A stretch of 64,000 nt of DNA from positions 1-64,000 of the forward strand of contig CANMXP010000022.1 in assembly GCA_947501845.1 (NCBI GenBank), in the 5' to 3' direction. Under the pieces are notes generated by a model, which was not told where the DNA came from, ran no database searches, and worked only from the letters and a program-made list of their open reading frames with translations. A program made the translations under genes and the position numbers. The first letter of the stretch is position 1, and every line of letters starts with the position of its first letter. Positions 1 through 9,155 of this stretch are shown in pieces. This DNA is from an uncultured Flavobacteriaceae bacterium (GTDB taxonomy: Bacteria; Bacteroidota; Bacteroidia; Flavobacteriales; Flavobacteriaceae).

Positions 1-1
1 A

Positions 2-661
2 AAAAACCAAAACGAGACCAGATTGTGGAAACCTGTGAGCAAACCCATAAAAATGCTGAAGGTCCTAATTACCGAGCGTAACTCTAGAATTAAAATAAAA
101 AGAACTTTAGTAAAACAACAACACGATTATAAACTGATGCGTGCTATTGAACTGGACAAAGAACTATTGCGCTTAAACAGGCAAATGATCAAATCTTTAG
201 AGAACCAAATAGATTTTCTTGAAAAGAAAATAGCACGCATCATCCTGGCAGATCAAGATCTTAAAGCCCAAGCTGAACTAATAAGAAGTGTCCCTGGTGT
301 CGGAAAGGTGTTATCCTGGTATATGCTCGCTAAAACCGAAGGCTTTACAAAGATCACTGATCCAAGAAAAATGGCATGCTTTTCTGGAGTGGTTCCTTTT
401 GAACACCAGTCGGGAAGTTCTATTTCTAGAAAACCAAAAGTCTCTTACTATGCTGATAAATCGATTAAAAGCGTATTGCATCTGGGAGCTTTGAGTGCTA
501 TAAGACTTGACAATGATCTAGGCATCTATTATAGAAGAAAGGTCGATCAAGGCAAAAATAAAATGTCTGTTTTAAATGCAGTAAGAAATAAAATCATCCA
601 TCGTATTTTTGCCGTAATTAGAAACCAAACTTTTTATCAAAATCGTTTGGTTGTGTCATAG
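2..661 (+). mobile_element. IS110-family transposase, 3' part (cut by window edge)
   Basis: The reading frame is open to the left edge of the window, so the N-terminal DEDD catalytic domain lies outside. What remains (about 219 residues) is a helical linker followed by the C-terminal transposase_20 (IS116/IS110/IS902) domain. The segment RSVPGVGKVLSWYMLAKTEG is the helix-hairpin-helix-like start of that domain, followed by the MACFSGVVPFEHQSGSS region with the conserved serine area, and HLGALSAIRL. IS110 elements are moved by an RNA-guided (bridge RNA) recombinase. Depending on the subgroup, the bridge RNA is encoded upstream or downstream of the gene. The right end of the element should fall somewhere in 661-720, but IS110 elements usually lack terminal inverted repeats and I cannot place it. 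No frameshift is seen in the visible part. Confidence 0.85.
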
Positions 662-889
662 AAATCAGCATAAACTAAAGCCGAAAAATCTCAACATTAT
701 GACAAACAAATGTTTAGTTTTTAAGAGATTCTTCATTACGTTCTGAATGGCATTTTTAAGACAGCCTTTTTTTAAATCAAAATAGAGCTCAATATCTAGT
801 ACTGAGGTTCTGATAAAATATACACATGCTCAATTTAATGGGTGGTTAATTTTAAAATATTCCTTTTCTTTGCACCACAATAAGATATT

Positions 890-2068
890 ATGAGTCAAGA
901 AGTTTCTAAACGATACGCACAACGTGGGGTTTCCGCGTCTAAAGAAGATGTGCATAATGCGATAAAAAATATAGATAAAGGATTATTTCCAAAAGCATTT
1001 TGTAAAATAGTACCAGATTATTTAACTAATGACGATGACTATTGTTTAATCATGCATGCAGATGGTGCAGGTACCAAGTCTTCCTTGGCCTATATGTATT
1101 GGAAAGAAACGGGAGACATTACTGTTTGGAAAGGGATTGCGCAGGATGCTTTAATCATGAATATTGACGATTTACTATGTGTAGGTGCTACCGATAATAT
1201 TATGTTGTCTTCAACTATTGGAAGAAACAAGAATTTAATCCCAGGAGAAGTGCTTTCTGCTATAATTAATGGTACAGAAGAATTATTGGAAGACTTAAAA
1301 TCGTTTGGCGTAACCATTCATTCTACAGGAGGAGAAACTGCCGATGTTGGTGATTTAGTAAGAACGATTATTGTAGATTCTACTGTGACAGCCAGAATGA
1401 AACGAGACGATGTTATTGACAATGCCAATATCAAAGCAGGTGATGTTATAGTTGGTCTAGAATCTTTCGGGCAAGCAACTTATGAGAAATCGTATAATGG
1501 AGGCATGGGGAGTAATGGATTGACATCTGCGAGACATGATGTTTTTAGTAAGTATTTGGCCAAAAAATATCCAGAAAGTTTTGATGCGTCTGTTCCTGAA
1601 GATTTAGTGTATTCTGGAGCTGTAAAATTAACGGATGCTGTTGAAGATGCCCCTATTGATGCAGGTAAGCTGGTATTGTCGCCTACAAGAACGTATGCAC
1701 CAATTATTAAAAAGATATTATCAGAATATAACAGTGAAACCATTCATGGTATGGTTCATTGCAGTGGAGGTGCTCAGACTAAAATCCTTCATTTTGTAGA
1801 TGAATTTCACATCATAAAAGATAATATGTTTCCAATTCCACCATTGTTTAAACTCATTCAAAAACAATCTAAAACAGATTGGAAGGAAATGTACCAGGTG
1901 TTTAATTGCGGACATAGAATGGAATTATATGTCGCTCCAGAAGTAGCAGAAAACATTATTGCTATTTCTAAATCCTTTAATGTTGATGCTAAAATAATTG
2001 GTAGAGTTGAAGCTTCAAAATCCAAAAAATTAACAATAAAATCGGAGTTTGGGAAGTTTAATTACTAA
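890..2068 (+). CDS. purM: Phosphoribosylformylglycinamidine cyclo-ligase (AIR synthase)
   Basis: PurM closes formylglycinamidine ribonucleotide to aminoimidazole ribonucleotide with ATP, the fifth step of cytoplasmic purine synthesis. The 392-residue protein has the AIR-synthase fold. The N-terminal half has HADGAGTKSSLAYMYW at about residue 56 and NIDDLLCVGA, then the glycine-rich HSTGGETADVGD at about residue 144. The C-terminal AIRS_C half has MVHCSGGAQTK at about residue 288. The length and the opening SKRYAQRGVSASKEDVHNAI match the long Bacteroidota form rather than the roughly 345-residue enterobacterial enzyme. It stands alone, with an A-rich leader before the ATG. No other pur gene is adjacent, although purU lies 13 kb downstream. 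Confidence 0.93.
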   Translation: MSQEVSKRYAQRGVSASKEDVHNAIKNIDKGLFPKAFCKIVPDYLTNDDDYCLIMHADGAGTKSSLAYMYWKETGDITVWKGIAQDALIMNIDDLLCVGATDNIMLSSTIGRNKNLIPGEVLSAIINGTEELLEDLKSFGVTIHSTGGETADVGDLVRTIIVDSTVTARMKRDDVIDNANIKAGDVIVGLESFGQATYEKSYNGGMGSNGLTSARHDVFSKYLAKKYPESFDASVPEDLVYSGAVKLTDAVEDAPIDAGKLVLSPTRTYAPIIKKILSEYNSETIHGMVHCSGGAQTKILHFVDEFHIIKDNMFPIPPLFKLIQKQSKTDWKEMYQVFNCGHRMELYVAPEVAENIIAISKSFNVDAKIIGRVEASKSKKLTIKSEFGKFNY

Positions 2069-2144
2069 ATCTCGTATTATTTGTTAAAATGGAATGATTA
2101 TTGATGGGAGATTTTATTAATTAATCAACCTATAGCTATTAGTC

Positions 2145-3107
2145 ATGAAAAATGTGTTATTTATCTCTCTCTGTTTCTTTTATCAGTTGATTTTTTCGCA
2201 ACCAGATTCACTTTTTTTACAAAAAAAAGCGAAAAAACAGAAAGGAGGACCTCAATGGGTACAAAAAAATAAAGCTACCGTAGATTTAAGCCAAGTGGCA
2301 TTTGCTAATTGGAATTCTGGGGGTAGTAATTCTATTTCTGGCCTTTTAGGGGTTCAGTCTTCTGCAAATTATAGAGATAAATTTTTTGCATGGAGAAATG
2401 ATGTCTCTGTACGTTATGGAATAAATAAACAACAAGCAAGAGAACTTAGGAAAACTGATGATCTGTTTGAAATTACTTCAAATTTGGGTTATAAGCCTAA
2501 TAAATCGTCAAATTGGTTTTATTCGGCTAGGCTTAATTTTAAAACCCAGCTTACAAACGGTTATAAATACCCAAATAAAGAAGTCCCAATCTCTAGGTTG
2601 TTAGCTCCTGGATACTTGTTCTTTGGAGGTGGTATGGAATATGGAAAAGACATTGAAGAATTATCGTTTTATTTTTCACCAATAACCTTAAAAGCGACTT
2701 TTGTATTAGATGAAGATTTAGCTAATACAGGTTCTTTTGGTGTAACCCCCGCTGTATTAGACGCAGACGGTAATGTTATTACACCAGGTGAGCACGTAAG
2801 AAAAGAGGTTGGTATTTTAATGACCAATAGCTACGAAATGGAAGTAGCAGATAACGTAAATATGAAGCATGTTGTGAGTTTGTATTCTGATTACGTAAAT
2901 AATTTTGGAAATGTAGATCTAGATTGGAGAATCGATTTTAATTTTAAAGTCAATAGTTTTATAAGGGCTACTTTAGGCTCTCATATAAAATATGATGATG
3001 ATGTAAAAACTAAAGAACCTTCAGAAGTTGAAGGCGAGTTTGATGAAGCTGGTGCCAAGGTACAGTGGAAACAGATTCTAGGCGTAGGGTTTGCTGTGGA
3101 TTTTTAA
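2145..3107 (+). CDS. DUF3078 family outer-surface protein
   Basis: This is a 320-residue protein with a signal peptide (about residues 1-18, cleaved after IFSQ). Its composition is rich in aromatic and polar residues. The pattern VDLSQVAFANWNSGGSNSISGLLG near residues 45-70, followed by many amphipathic beta strands, is typical of DUF3078, a Bacteroidota family probably located in the outer membrane as a small beta-barrel. It ends in a hydrophobic-aromatic strand (GVGFAVDF), as barrel proteins do. No enzymatic motif is visible. It lies 76 bp downstream of purM on the same strand and could be read through from it, but the functions have no obvious link. Confidence 0.75.
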   Translation: MKNVLFISLCFFYQLIFSQPDSLFLQKKAKKQKGGPQWVQKNKATVDLSQVAFANWNSGGSNSISGLLGVQSSANYRDKFFAWRNDVSVRYGINKQQARELRKTDDLFEITSNLGYKPNKSSNWFYSARLNFKTQLTNGYKYPNKEVPISRLLAPGYLFFGGGMEYGKDIEELSFYFSPITLKATFVLDEDLANTGSFGVTPAVLDADGNVITPGEHVRKEVGILMTNSYEMEVADNVNMKHVVSLYSDYVNNFGNVDLDWRIDFNFKVNSFIRATLGSHIKYDDDVKTKEPSEVEGEFDEAGAKVQWKQILGVGFAVDF

Positions 3108-3291
3108 AATAACCCTCCTTTTTTTATTCCAAAAATTTGTTAACTTTTTAATGTTGATAAATATTTAAAATGCTGTTTATTAGTATTTTAAATGAGGTTG
3201 TTTGTAAGCTTTATGATTTTTGTCATATTTTAAGTTGTAAGCTTTTGGTTTATTTATACTGTAATTAAATAATCCAAAATATAACTTACTA

Positions 3292-5847
3292 ATGAATGAA
3301 AATGTGACTAAGACTTCACCAAAAATGTACACACAAGACCAAGCCTTTAATGCATCATTAAAATACTTTAAAAATGACGATTTAGCCGCTCGCGTATGGT
3401 TAAACAAGTATGCACTTAAAGATTCCCAAGGAAATATTTATGAGTTAACCCCAAATGATATGCATCTTCGAATTGCTAGCGAATTGGCAAGAATTGAAAA
3501 GAAGTACGCAAACCCCTTACCTGCAGATGATATTTTTAACTTAATTAAAGATTTTAAATATATAGTACCGCAAGGAAGCCCTATGGCAGGTATAGGGAAT
3601 CCGTTTCAAATAGCATCACTTTCAAATTGTTTTGTAATTGGTAATTCTGGAGAATCAGATTCATACGGGGGCATTATGAAAATTGATCAAGAACAGGTAC
3701 AACTCATGAAACGTAGGGGAGGTGTTGGTCATGATTTGTCTCATATTCGCCCTAAAGGTTCTTCAGTTAAGAATTCGGCATTAACATCTACGGGCATTGT
3801 ACCTTTTATGGAGCGTTATTCTAATTCTACAAGAGAAGTAGCCCAGGATGGGAGGCGCGGTGCATTGATGCTATCAGTTTCTATTAATCATCCAGACTCA
3901 GAAGCCTTTATTGATGCAAAATTAGAACAAGGTAAAGTTACAGGTGCCAATGTATCGGTTAGAATGGATGATGATTTTATGAAAGCTGTAAAAAATGGCA
4001 CAGATTATACTCAGAAATACCCTGTATTTAGTGAAGCTCCTAAGGTTTCTAAAACGATAAAAGCAACCGATTTGTGGAAAAAAATTGTCCATAATGCCTG
4101 GAAATCTGCAGAACCAGGAATCTTGTTTTGGGATACTATTATAAATGAATCCATTCCAGATTGTTATGCCGATTTGGGTTACAAAACGGTATCTACAAAT
4201 CCATGCGGAGAGATTCCTTTATGTCCTTACGATTCCTGTAGGCTCTTGGCCATTAATTTGCTTTCTTATGTAGAAAATCCTTTTACAAAACATGCTAAGT
4301 TTGATTTTTCGTTATTCAAAAAACATATTGTAGCAGCGCAACGTATTATGGATGATATTATTGATTTGGAGCTAGAAAAAATTGATGCTATTTTGCATAA
4401 AATTGATGCAGACCCAGAGTTGGATGAAGTTAAAGCGACCGAACGAAATTTATGGATTAATATTAAACGAAAAGCAGAAGAAGGCCGTAGAACAGGTATT
4501 GGTATTACAGCTGAAGGCGATATGTTGGCGGCACTGGGCATTCAATACGGTAGTGAAGTTGGTAATGCTTTTTCGTTAAAAGTACATAAAACAATAGCCG
4601 TAGAAGCATATAGAGCTTCGGTGCATTTAGCAAAAGAGCGCGGTGCTTTTTCGATTTTTGACTCAGAACGCGAAAAAAATAATCCATTCATACAGCGATT
4701 AAAAGAAGCTGATAGCAAGTTGTATTATGAAATGTTAGAATATGGCAGAAGAAACATTGCATTGCTCACCATAGCCCCAACTGGTACAACAAGTTTAATG
4801 ACGCAAACAACTTCTGGCATTGAGCCTGTATTTTTACCAGTTTATAAGCGTAGAAGAAAAGTAAATCCCAATGATAAGGATGTGCGTGTTGACTTTGTTG
4901 ATGAAGTTGGAGACTCCTGGGAAGAATATGTTGTTTTCCATCATAGATTTAAACAATGGATGGAAGTAAACGGGATAGATACCACTAAAAATTTCTCTCA
5001 AGAGGAGTTAAACGATTTGGTAAAACAATCACCTTACTACAAGGCAACTTCAAACGATGTGGATTGGTTAAGTAAGGTGAGTATGCAAGGTGCTATTCAA
5101 AAATGGATAGACCATTCCATAAGTGTCACCATTAACCTTCCTAACGATGTTTCTGAAGATTTAGTAGGTGAATTATATTTGAAAGCATGGGAAGTAGGAT
5201 GTAAAGGTGTTACTGTTTATAGAGATGGTTCACGTTCTGGCGTATTAATATCTAATGATACTAAAAAAGAGGACGCATCAAAAGATTTATTAACATCATT
5301 TCCAGTAAAACGCCCACAGGTTTTAGAAGCAGATGTAGTTCGTTTTCAGAATAATAAAGAAAAATGGATTGCCTTTATAGGTATTATCGATGAGAAGCCT
5401 TATGAGATTTTTACAGGTTTAACAGATGATGAAGATGGCATTTTAATTCCACGTTGGGTAAATAACGGATTAATAATAAAAAACAGGACAGAAAATGGTA
5501 CGTCTCGTTACGATTTTCAATATGAAAACAAGAGAGGTTACAAGACAACTATAGAAGGCTTGTCCCATAAATTTAACCCAGAATTCTGGAACTATGCTAA
5601 GCTTATTTCCAGTACACTGCGTCATGGTATGCCAATTGATAAAATTGTCGATTTAATTAATAGCTTACAATTAGATAGTGAGTCTATAAATACATGGAAA
5701 AATGGTGTGGGGCGTGCATTAAAGCGTTATGTCGCAGATGGTACTAAAGTTAAAGGACATACCTGTGATTCTTGCAAATCGGAAAACTTAATATATCAAG
5801 AAGGTTGTCTGACTTGTAAGGATTGTGGATCTTCTAAGTGTGGTTAA
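3292..5847 (+). CDS. nrdJ: Adenosylcobalamin-dependent (class II) ribonucleotide reductase
   Basis: NrdJ reduces ribonucleotides to deoxyribonucleotides using a radical generated from adenosylcobalamin, so it needs neither oxygen nor a separate radical subunit. The 851-residue chain has the N-terminal cysteine of the redox pair in IASLSNCFVIG (about residue 117), the RRGGVGHDLSHIRP region, and the finger-loop radical cysteine in NPCGEIPL (about residue 305). The ATP-TGTTSLMTQTTSGIEP stretch contributes to substrate binding. The C-terminus is a cysteine-rich tail with five CxxC-type cysteines (residues about 824-850), the usual re-reduction/zinc tail. The 184-bp leader has no cobalamin riboswitch. 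No nrdA/nrdB genes are present in the window. Function is assigned with high confidence from these motifs. Confidence 0.93.
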   Translation: MNENVTKTSPKMYTQDQAFNASLKYFKNDDLAARVWLNKYALKDSQGNIYELTPNDMHLRIASELARIEKKYANPLPADDIFNLIKDFKYIVPQGSPMAGIGNPFQIASLSNCFVIGNSGESDSYGGIMKIDQEQVQLMKRRGGVGHDLSHIRPKGSSVKNSALTSTGIVPFMERYSNSTREVAQDGRRGALMLSVSINHPDSEAFIDAKLEQGKVTGANVSVRMDDDFMKAVKNGTDYTQKYPVFSEAPKVSKTIKATDLWKKIVHNAWKSAEPGILFWDTIINESIPDCYADLGYKTVSTNPCGEIPLCPYDSCRLLAINLLSYVENPFTKHAKFDFSLFKKHIVAAQRIMDDIIDLELEKIDAILHKIDADPELDEVKATERNLWINIKRKAEEGRRTGIGITAEGDMLAALGIQYGSEVGNAFSLKVHKTIAVEAYRASVHLAKERGAFSIFDSEREKNNPFIQRLKEADSKLYYEMLEYGRRNIALLTIAPTGTTSLMTQTTSGIEPVFLPVYKRRRKVNPNDKDVRVDFVDEVGDSWEEYVVFHHRFKQWMEVNGIDTTKNFSQEELNDLVKQSPYYKATSNDVDWLSKVSMQGAIQKWIDHSISVTINLPNDVSEDLVGELYLKAWEVGCKGVTVYRDGSRSGVLISNDTKKEDASKDLLTSFPVKRPQVLEADVVRFQNNKEKWIAFIGIIDEKPYEIFTGLTDDEDGILIPRWVNNGLIIKNRTENGTSRYDFQYENKRGYKTTIEGLSHKFNPEFWNYAKLISSTLRHGMPIDKIVDLINSLQLDSESINTWKNGVGRALKRYVADGTKVKGHTCDSCKSENLIYQEGCLTCKDCGSSKCG

Positions 5848-5889
5848 TATTTAGATTGTATAGCTAAAAGAGATTTTTTAGGCTTTTAG

Positions 5890-5939
5890 ATGTCCGTTTG
5901 AGTACTTTAGCTGAGCTCAGTCGAAGTACCAGCGGACAT
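5890..5939. repeat. Nested palindrome, REP-like, possible bidirectional terminator
   Basis: Outer arms ATGTCCG and CGGACAT (7/7) enclose GTACTT/AAGTAC arms and a central perfect palindrome CTGAGCTCAG. It lies between the convergent nrdJ and ABC ATPase genes. The core resembles the CTGAG..AGTCGAAG repeat family seen elsewhere in the window. Confidence 0.6.
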
Positions 5940-5951
5940 TAGTTAAACAGC

Positions 5952-6614
5952 TTAAGGTAAGGTGCCTATACTCAAATATTTGTAGTCTTCTAATTCTTTT
6001 AAGTTGTCGATTAACTTTGTGCAACCATTTTTCAAAAGATATGTAGTATCAGAAATAGAAATAATATGTTGATACATATGATCTGTAATGATGATCGCTT
6101 TTTTTTGTTTTTCTTCTTCAATAAGAGTTTTTATTATTTCAATATATAAAGGCGCGACATGCGAGAATGGTTCATCCATAAGTACTATTTTTCTAGGGCA
6201 TTTTAATGTTAAATAAATTTCCATAATTCTACGTTCACCTCCAGATAATTTTTTAAAAGTAAAGTGTTTATAAGGAATAAATGTTTCAAACGTATTGACA
6301 AATAAATCCCAGTCTACCTGAAAAAGTTTAAAGGCTGTCTTAATTTTCATTTCATTAGGAATAAAATGATGCTGAGGTAAATAACTGACCAATTTAGTTT
6401 GGTATAGTGGTTTTAAGATAGGCTTTTTATCAACTCTTATTAACTTATATTTGGCTTTTAAATGACCAAAAACAATGTTTAAAAGACAGCTTTTTCCACA
6501 ACCATTGCTTCCTAAAATCCCAGTGATAGCTCCTGTTTCAGCTTTTAGATATATACCATTTAAAATAGATTTATTATTGAAGTAAAGCTCAACGTTATCA
6601 ACTTCTACAATCAT
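5952..6614 (-). CDS. ABC transporter ATP-binding protein
   Basis: This is a 220-residue stand-alone ATPase subunit. All core motifs are present: Walker A GSNGCGKS (residues about 35-42), Q-loop Q81, signature LSGGE (123-127), Walker B KIVLMDEP (142-149, catalytic Glu148) and the H-loop histidine in IITDH (179). The start codon overlaps the stop of the upstream 95-residue membrane protein by 4 bp, so the two are co-translated. That partner is much smaller than a normal ABC permease. The substrate cannot be told. The ATPase should be active from its residues; its role as exporter or in lipid or protein handling is open. Confidence 0.8.
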   Translation of the reverse strand: MIVEVDNVELYFNNKSILNGIYLKAETGAITGILGSNGCGKSCLLNIVFGHLKAKYKLIRVDKKPILKPLYQTKLVSYLPQHHFIPNEMKIKTAFKLFQVDWDLFVNTFETFIPYKHFTFKKLSGGERRIMEIYLTLKCPRKIVLMDEPFSHVAPLYIEIIKTLIEEEKQKKAIIITDHMYQHIISISDTTYLLKNGCTKLIDNLKELEDYKYLSIGTLP

Positions 6615-6898
6615 ACAAATTCCTTTAGAATTAGTAGGAAAGGAATACTCAAAAAGAGATCAATAATAAATAATAACGAAAACAATTTGAGGGCAGAAAT
6701 ACCTAAGTTTTTGTAAAATATCAGTTTTCGTTTAGCGTGGGTCTCATTTATAAAAAACCACAGAAAAATGACTAATATTAGTTTGGCAATAAGTATGGGT
6801 ATGATACTGTATTTTAAAAATGAAAAAATGATATTTAGCCCAAAAGACCAAAAAATGAAAGGTCTGTAAAAAACGAATATGGAAAATAATTGGTTCAT
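6611..6898 (-). CDS. Small membrane protein paired with ABC ATPase
   Basis: The 95-residue protein has about three hydrophobic segments (residues about 10-30, 32-53 and 68-92) and a short basic loop (THAKRKLIFYKN). It has no recognised domain. It overlaps the ABC ATPase gene by 4 bp (ATGA type), which implies a two-gene operon and a physical complex. It is too short to be a typical six-helix permease. It could be a reduced membrane anchor that oligomerises, or a truncated remnant of a larger permease. Function unknown. Confidence 0.55.
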   Translation of the reverse strand: MNQLFSIFVFYRPFIFWSFGLNIIFSFLKYSIIPILIAKLILVIFLWFFINETHAKRKLIFYKNLGISALKLFSLLFIIDLFLSIPFLLILKEFV

Positions 6899-6990
6899 AT
6901 TATATGATTAGAAACGTAAGAAGTTGAATATTATTCTAACCTTATCATTAATAGACAGGTGCATTCATACTGAAAATTCATAAATTATCG

Positions 6991-6998
6991 TATTTTTG
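6991..6998 (+). promoter_or_regulatory. prfA promoter -7 box
   Basis: TATTTTTG matches the Bacteroidota -7 consensus TAnnTTTG and lies 19 bp before the prfA ATG. I see no clear TTTG -33 element. Confidence 0.45.
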
Positions 6999-7017
6999 AT
7001 GCCCAATTAAAAGGTAG

Positions 7018-8094
7018 ATGTTAGAGAAATTACAAATAGTAAAGCAACGCTTTGATGAGGTTAGTGATTTAATTATTCAACCTGATATTATTTCAGACCA
7101 GAAGCGTTATGTAGAACTTAATAGAGAATATAAAGACTTGCGAATCCTTATGGAAAAGCGAGCACAGTACATAGAGCTCTCAGATAATTTAGAGGAAGCC
7201 GAATCTATTATTGCAGATGGCAGTGATGAAGAAATGGTAGAAATGGCTAAAATGCAATACGATGAAGCTAAAGAAGGTATCCCTAAACTAGAAGAAGAGA
7301 TAAGGGTGCTATTAATACCTAAAGACCCTGAAGATGCTAAAAATGCAGTGGTAGAACTACGTGCAGGAACAGGGGGTGATGAGGCTAGTATTTTTGCTGG
7401 TGACTTGTTTAGAATGTATACTAAATACTGTGAGAGTAAAGGTTGGCGTGTAGATACGGTAGATTTTAGTGAAGGAACCAATGGTGGGTTTAAAGAAATT
7501 CAGTTTGAAGTAAGCGGCGAAGATGTGTATGGAACTTTAAAATTTGAAGCCGGGGTGCACCGTGTACAACGTGTACCGCAAACGGAAACTCAAGGACGTG
7601 TGCATACAAGTGCTGCGACGGTTATGGTATTTCCTGAGGCAGAAGAGTTTGATGTAGAGATTAATCCAAAAGAAGTAAGAATAGATTTTTTCTGTTCATC
7701 TGGTCCAGGTGGGCAATCTGTAAATACAACCTATTCGGCAGTACGTTTAACACATATCCCAACAGGATTGGTGGCACAATGTCAGGATCAAAAATCACAG
7801 CATAAAAATAAGGAGAAAGCTTTTAAGGTATTGCGTTCTCGTTTGTATGATTTAGAGCTAGCTAAAAAACAAGAAGAAGATGCTGCAAAGCGCGGAAGTA
7901 TGGTGTCATCTGGTGATAGAAGTGCCAAGATTAGAACCTATAATTATCCACAAGGCCGTGTAACAGACCATAGGATAGGATTAACCCTTTACGATTTAAG
8001 TAATATCGTAAATGGCGATATTCAAAAAATAATAGATGAATTGATGCTTGCTGAAAATACTGAAAAGTTGAAGGCTAGTGATGATGTGATATAA
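7018..8094 (+). CDS. prfA: Peptide chain release factor 1
   Basis: RF1 terminates translation at UAA and UAG by hydrolysing peptidyl-tRNA on the ribosome. The 358-residue protein has the N-terminal PCRF domain and the conserved [14 protein letters not shown] segment. The tripeptide discriminator PQT in [19 protein letters not shown] is of the PxT (RF1) rather than SPF (RF2) type. The catalytic GGQ sits in [12 protein letters not shown] (about residue 230). The C-terminal [16 protein letters not shown] block is also typical. Length is normal for the family. It is followed by a 76-bp palindromic repeat and then pyrF on the same strand. Confidence 0.96.
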   Translation: MLEKLQIVKQRFDEVSDLIIQPDIISDQKRYVELNREYKDLRILMEKRAQYIELSDNLEEAESIIADGSDEEMVEMAKMQYDEAKEGIPKLEEEIRVLLIPKDPEDAKNAVVELRAGTGGDEASIFAGDLFRMYTKYCESKGWRVDTVDFSEGTNGGFKEIQFEVSGEDVYGTLKFEAGVHRVQRVPQTETQGRVHTSAATVMVFPEAEEFDVEINPKEVRIDFFCSSGPGGQSVNTTYSAVRLTHIPTGLVAQCQDQKSQHKNKEKAFKVLRSRLYDLELAKKQEEDAAKRGSMVSSGDRSAKIRTYNYPQGRVTDHRIGLTLYDLSNIVNGDIQKIIDELMLAENTEKLKASDDVI

Positions 8095-8100
8095 ATATCT

Positions 8101-8176
8101 GTCATTCCTATGAAGGCAGGAATCTACTTTATCGTGATTAAGTTTCAATTTAAAAGATTCCTGTTTTGCAGGAATG
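8101..8176. repeat. Short inverted-repeat element (MITE-like relative of the 43.2 kb element)
   Basis: The left arm is GTCATTCCT..GGCAGGAATC and the right arm GATTCCTGTTTTGCAGGAATG. Each arm is itself a hairpin, and together they form a larger inverted pair. Both ends resemble those of the GIY-YIG-containing element at 43234-43658, but only about 32 bp separate the arms. It ends 14 bp before the pyrF start codon. Confidence 0.65.
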
Positions 8177-8190
8177 CTAAAACAGACTAA

Positions 8191-9006
8191 GTGACAACAA
8201 ACCAACTCGTTCAACAAATCAAAAAAAAGAAATCCTTTTTATGTATAGGATTAGATGTTGATTTAAATAAAATACCACCACACCTTTTAAAAGAAGAAGA
8301 TCCTATTTTTGCTTTCAATAAGGCTATTATTGATGCGACACACCATTTATGTGTTGCTTATAAACCTAATACAGCGTTCTATGAAGCGTATGGTTTAAAA
8401 GGCTGGAAGGCATTAGAAAAAACGATCAATTATTTAAACGAAAACCATCCAGAGATATTTACTATTGCCGACGCTAAACGAGGTGATATTGGTAATACAA
8501 GTACCATGTATGCCAAAGCTTTTTTTGAAGACTTAGCTTTCGACTCTGTCACGGTTGCACCATACATGGGTAAGGATTCTGTGGAACCTTTTTTAGCCTT
8601 TGAAAATAAGCATACCATACTTTTAGCATTAACTTCCAATCAGGGTGCTTTTGATTTTCAAACCCAAGTCGTTGAAGGCAAAGAACTGTATAAGCAAGTT
8701 TTAGAGACTTCTAAAACTTGGGAACATTCAGAAAACTTGATGTACGTAGTTGGAGCCACCAAAGCCGAATTTTTAGCTGATATTAGACAAATAATCCCTG
8801 ATAGCTTTTTATTGGTGCCAGGTGTTGGTGCACAAGGCGGTAATTTACAAGATGTTTGTAAATATGGCATGAATAACCAAATTGGGTTGCTTATTAATTC
8901 TTCTCGCGGTATTATTTATGCATCTAAAGAAACTGATTTTGCCAAGGCTTCTGCAATGAAAGCAAAAGCACTTCAGGAGGAAATGGAAACTATTCTAAAC
9001 TACTAA
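8191..9006 (+). CDS. pyrF: Orotidine 5'-phosphate decarboxylase
   Basis: PyrF decarboxylates OMP to UMP, the last step of de novo pyrimidine synthesis. The 271-residue length and motifs are those of the long type-2 (PyrF2) enzyme: [14 protein letters not shown] (residues about 15-28) and [13 protein letters not shown]. The catalytic [10 protein letters not shown] (about residue 90) carries the Asp-Lys-Asp array, and [11 protein letters not shown] (about residue 209) binds phosphate. Translation must start at GTG 8191 because the preceding in-frame codon is TAA. A palindromic repeat sits directly upstream, which may shape the leader. Confidence 0.93.
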   Translation: MTTNQLVQQIKKKKSFLCIGLDVDLNKIPPHLLKEEDPIFAFNKAIIDATHHLCVAYKPNTAFYEAYGLKGWKALEKTINYLNENHPEIFTIADAKRGDIGNTSTMYAKAFFEDLAFDSVTVAPYMGKDSVEPFLAFENKHTILLALTSNQGAFDFQTQVVEGKELYKQVLETSKTWEHSENLMYVVGATKAEFLADIRQIIPDSFLLVPGVGAQGGNLQDVCKYGMNNQIGLLINSSRGIIYASKETDFAKASAMKAKALQEEMETILNY

Positions 9007-9023
9007 TTCATTCAGAAGGTAGT

Positions 9024-9105
9024 AAAGAATCTTAAAGACCAGCACCACAGAACACTTCGCTTAAAAGAGATTTCAAAACGAATTGTTATGTGATTTTTAA
9101 GCTTC
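9024..9105 (+). pseudogene. Decayed copy of the 5' end of the BtuF-like gene
   Basis: This stretch closely matches 13041-13147, the beginning of the BtuF-like gene. It shares AAAGACCAG, ACAGAACACTTC, TTAAAAGAGATT and CAAAACGAATTGTTATGTGATTT with only a few substitutions. About 30 bp present in the intact gene are missing, exactly between two copies of GAATTGTT, as expected for a deletion between short direct repeats. The ATG is not preserved and the similarity stops after about 80 bp. It suggests the BtuF-like gene once followed pyrF directly. Confidence 0.7.
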
Positions 9106-9155
9106 GAAGGCAGGCTCGGATTATGATAATTAAAATATGAGGTTGTAAAAGATTA

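Noticed and set aside
3108-3291. Cobalamin riboswitch in front of nrdJ
   Set aside because: Looked for because class II RNR genes can be linked to B12; none of the conserved core (GCCAGA, CGCAACTGT) is present.
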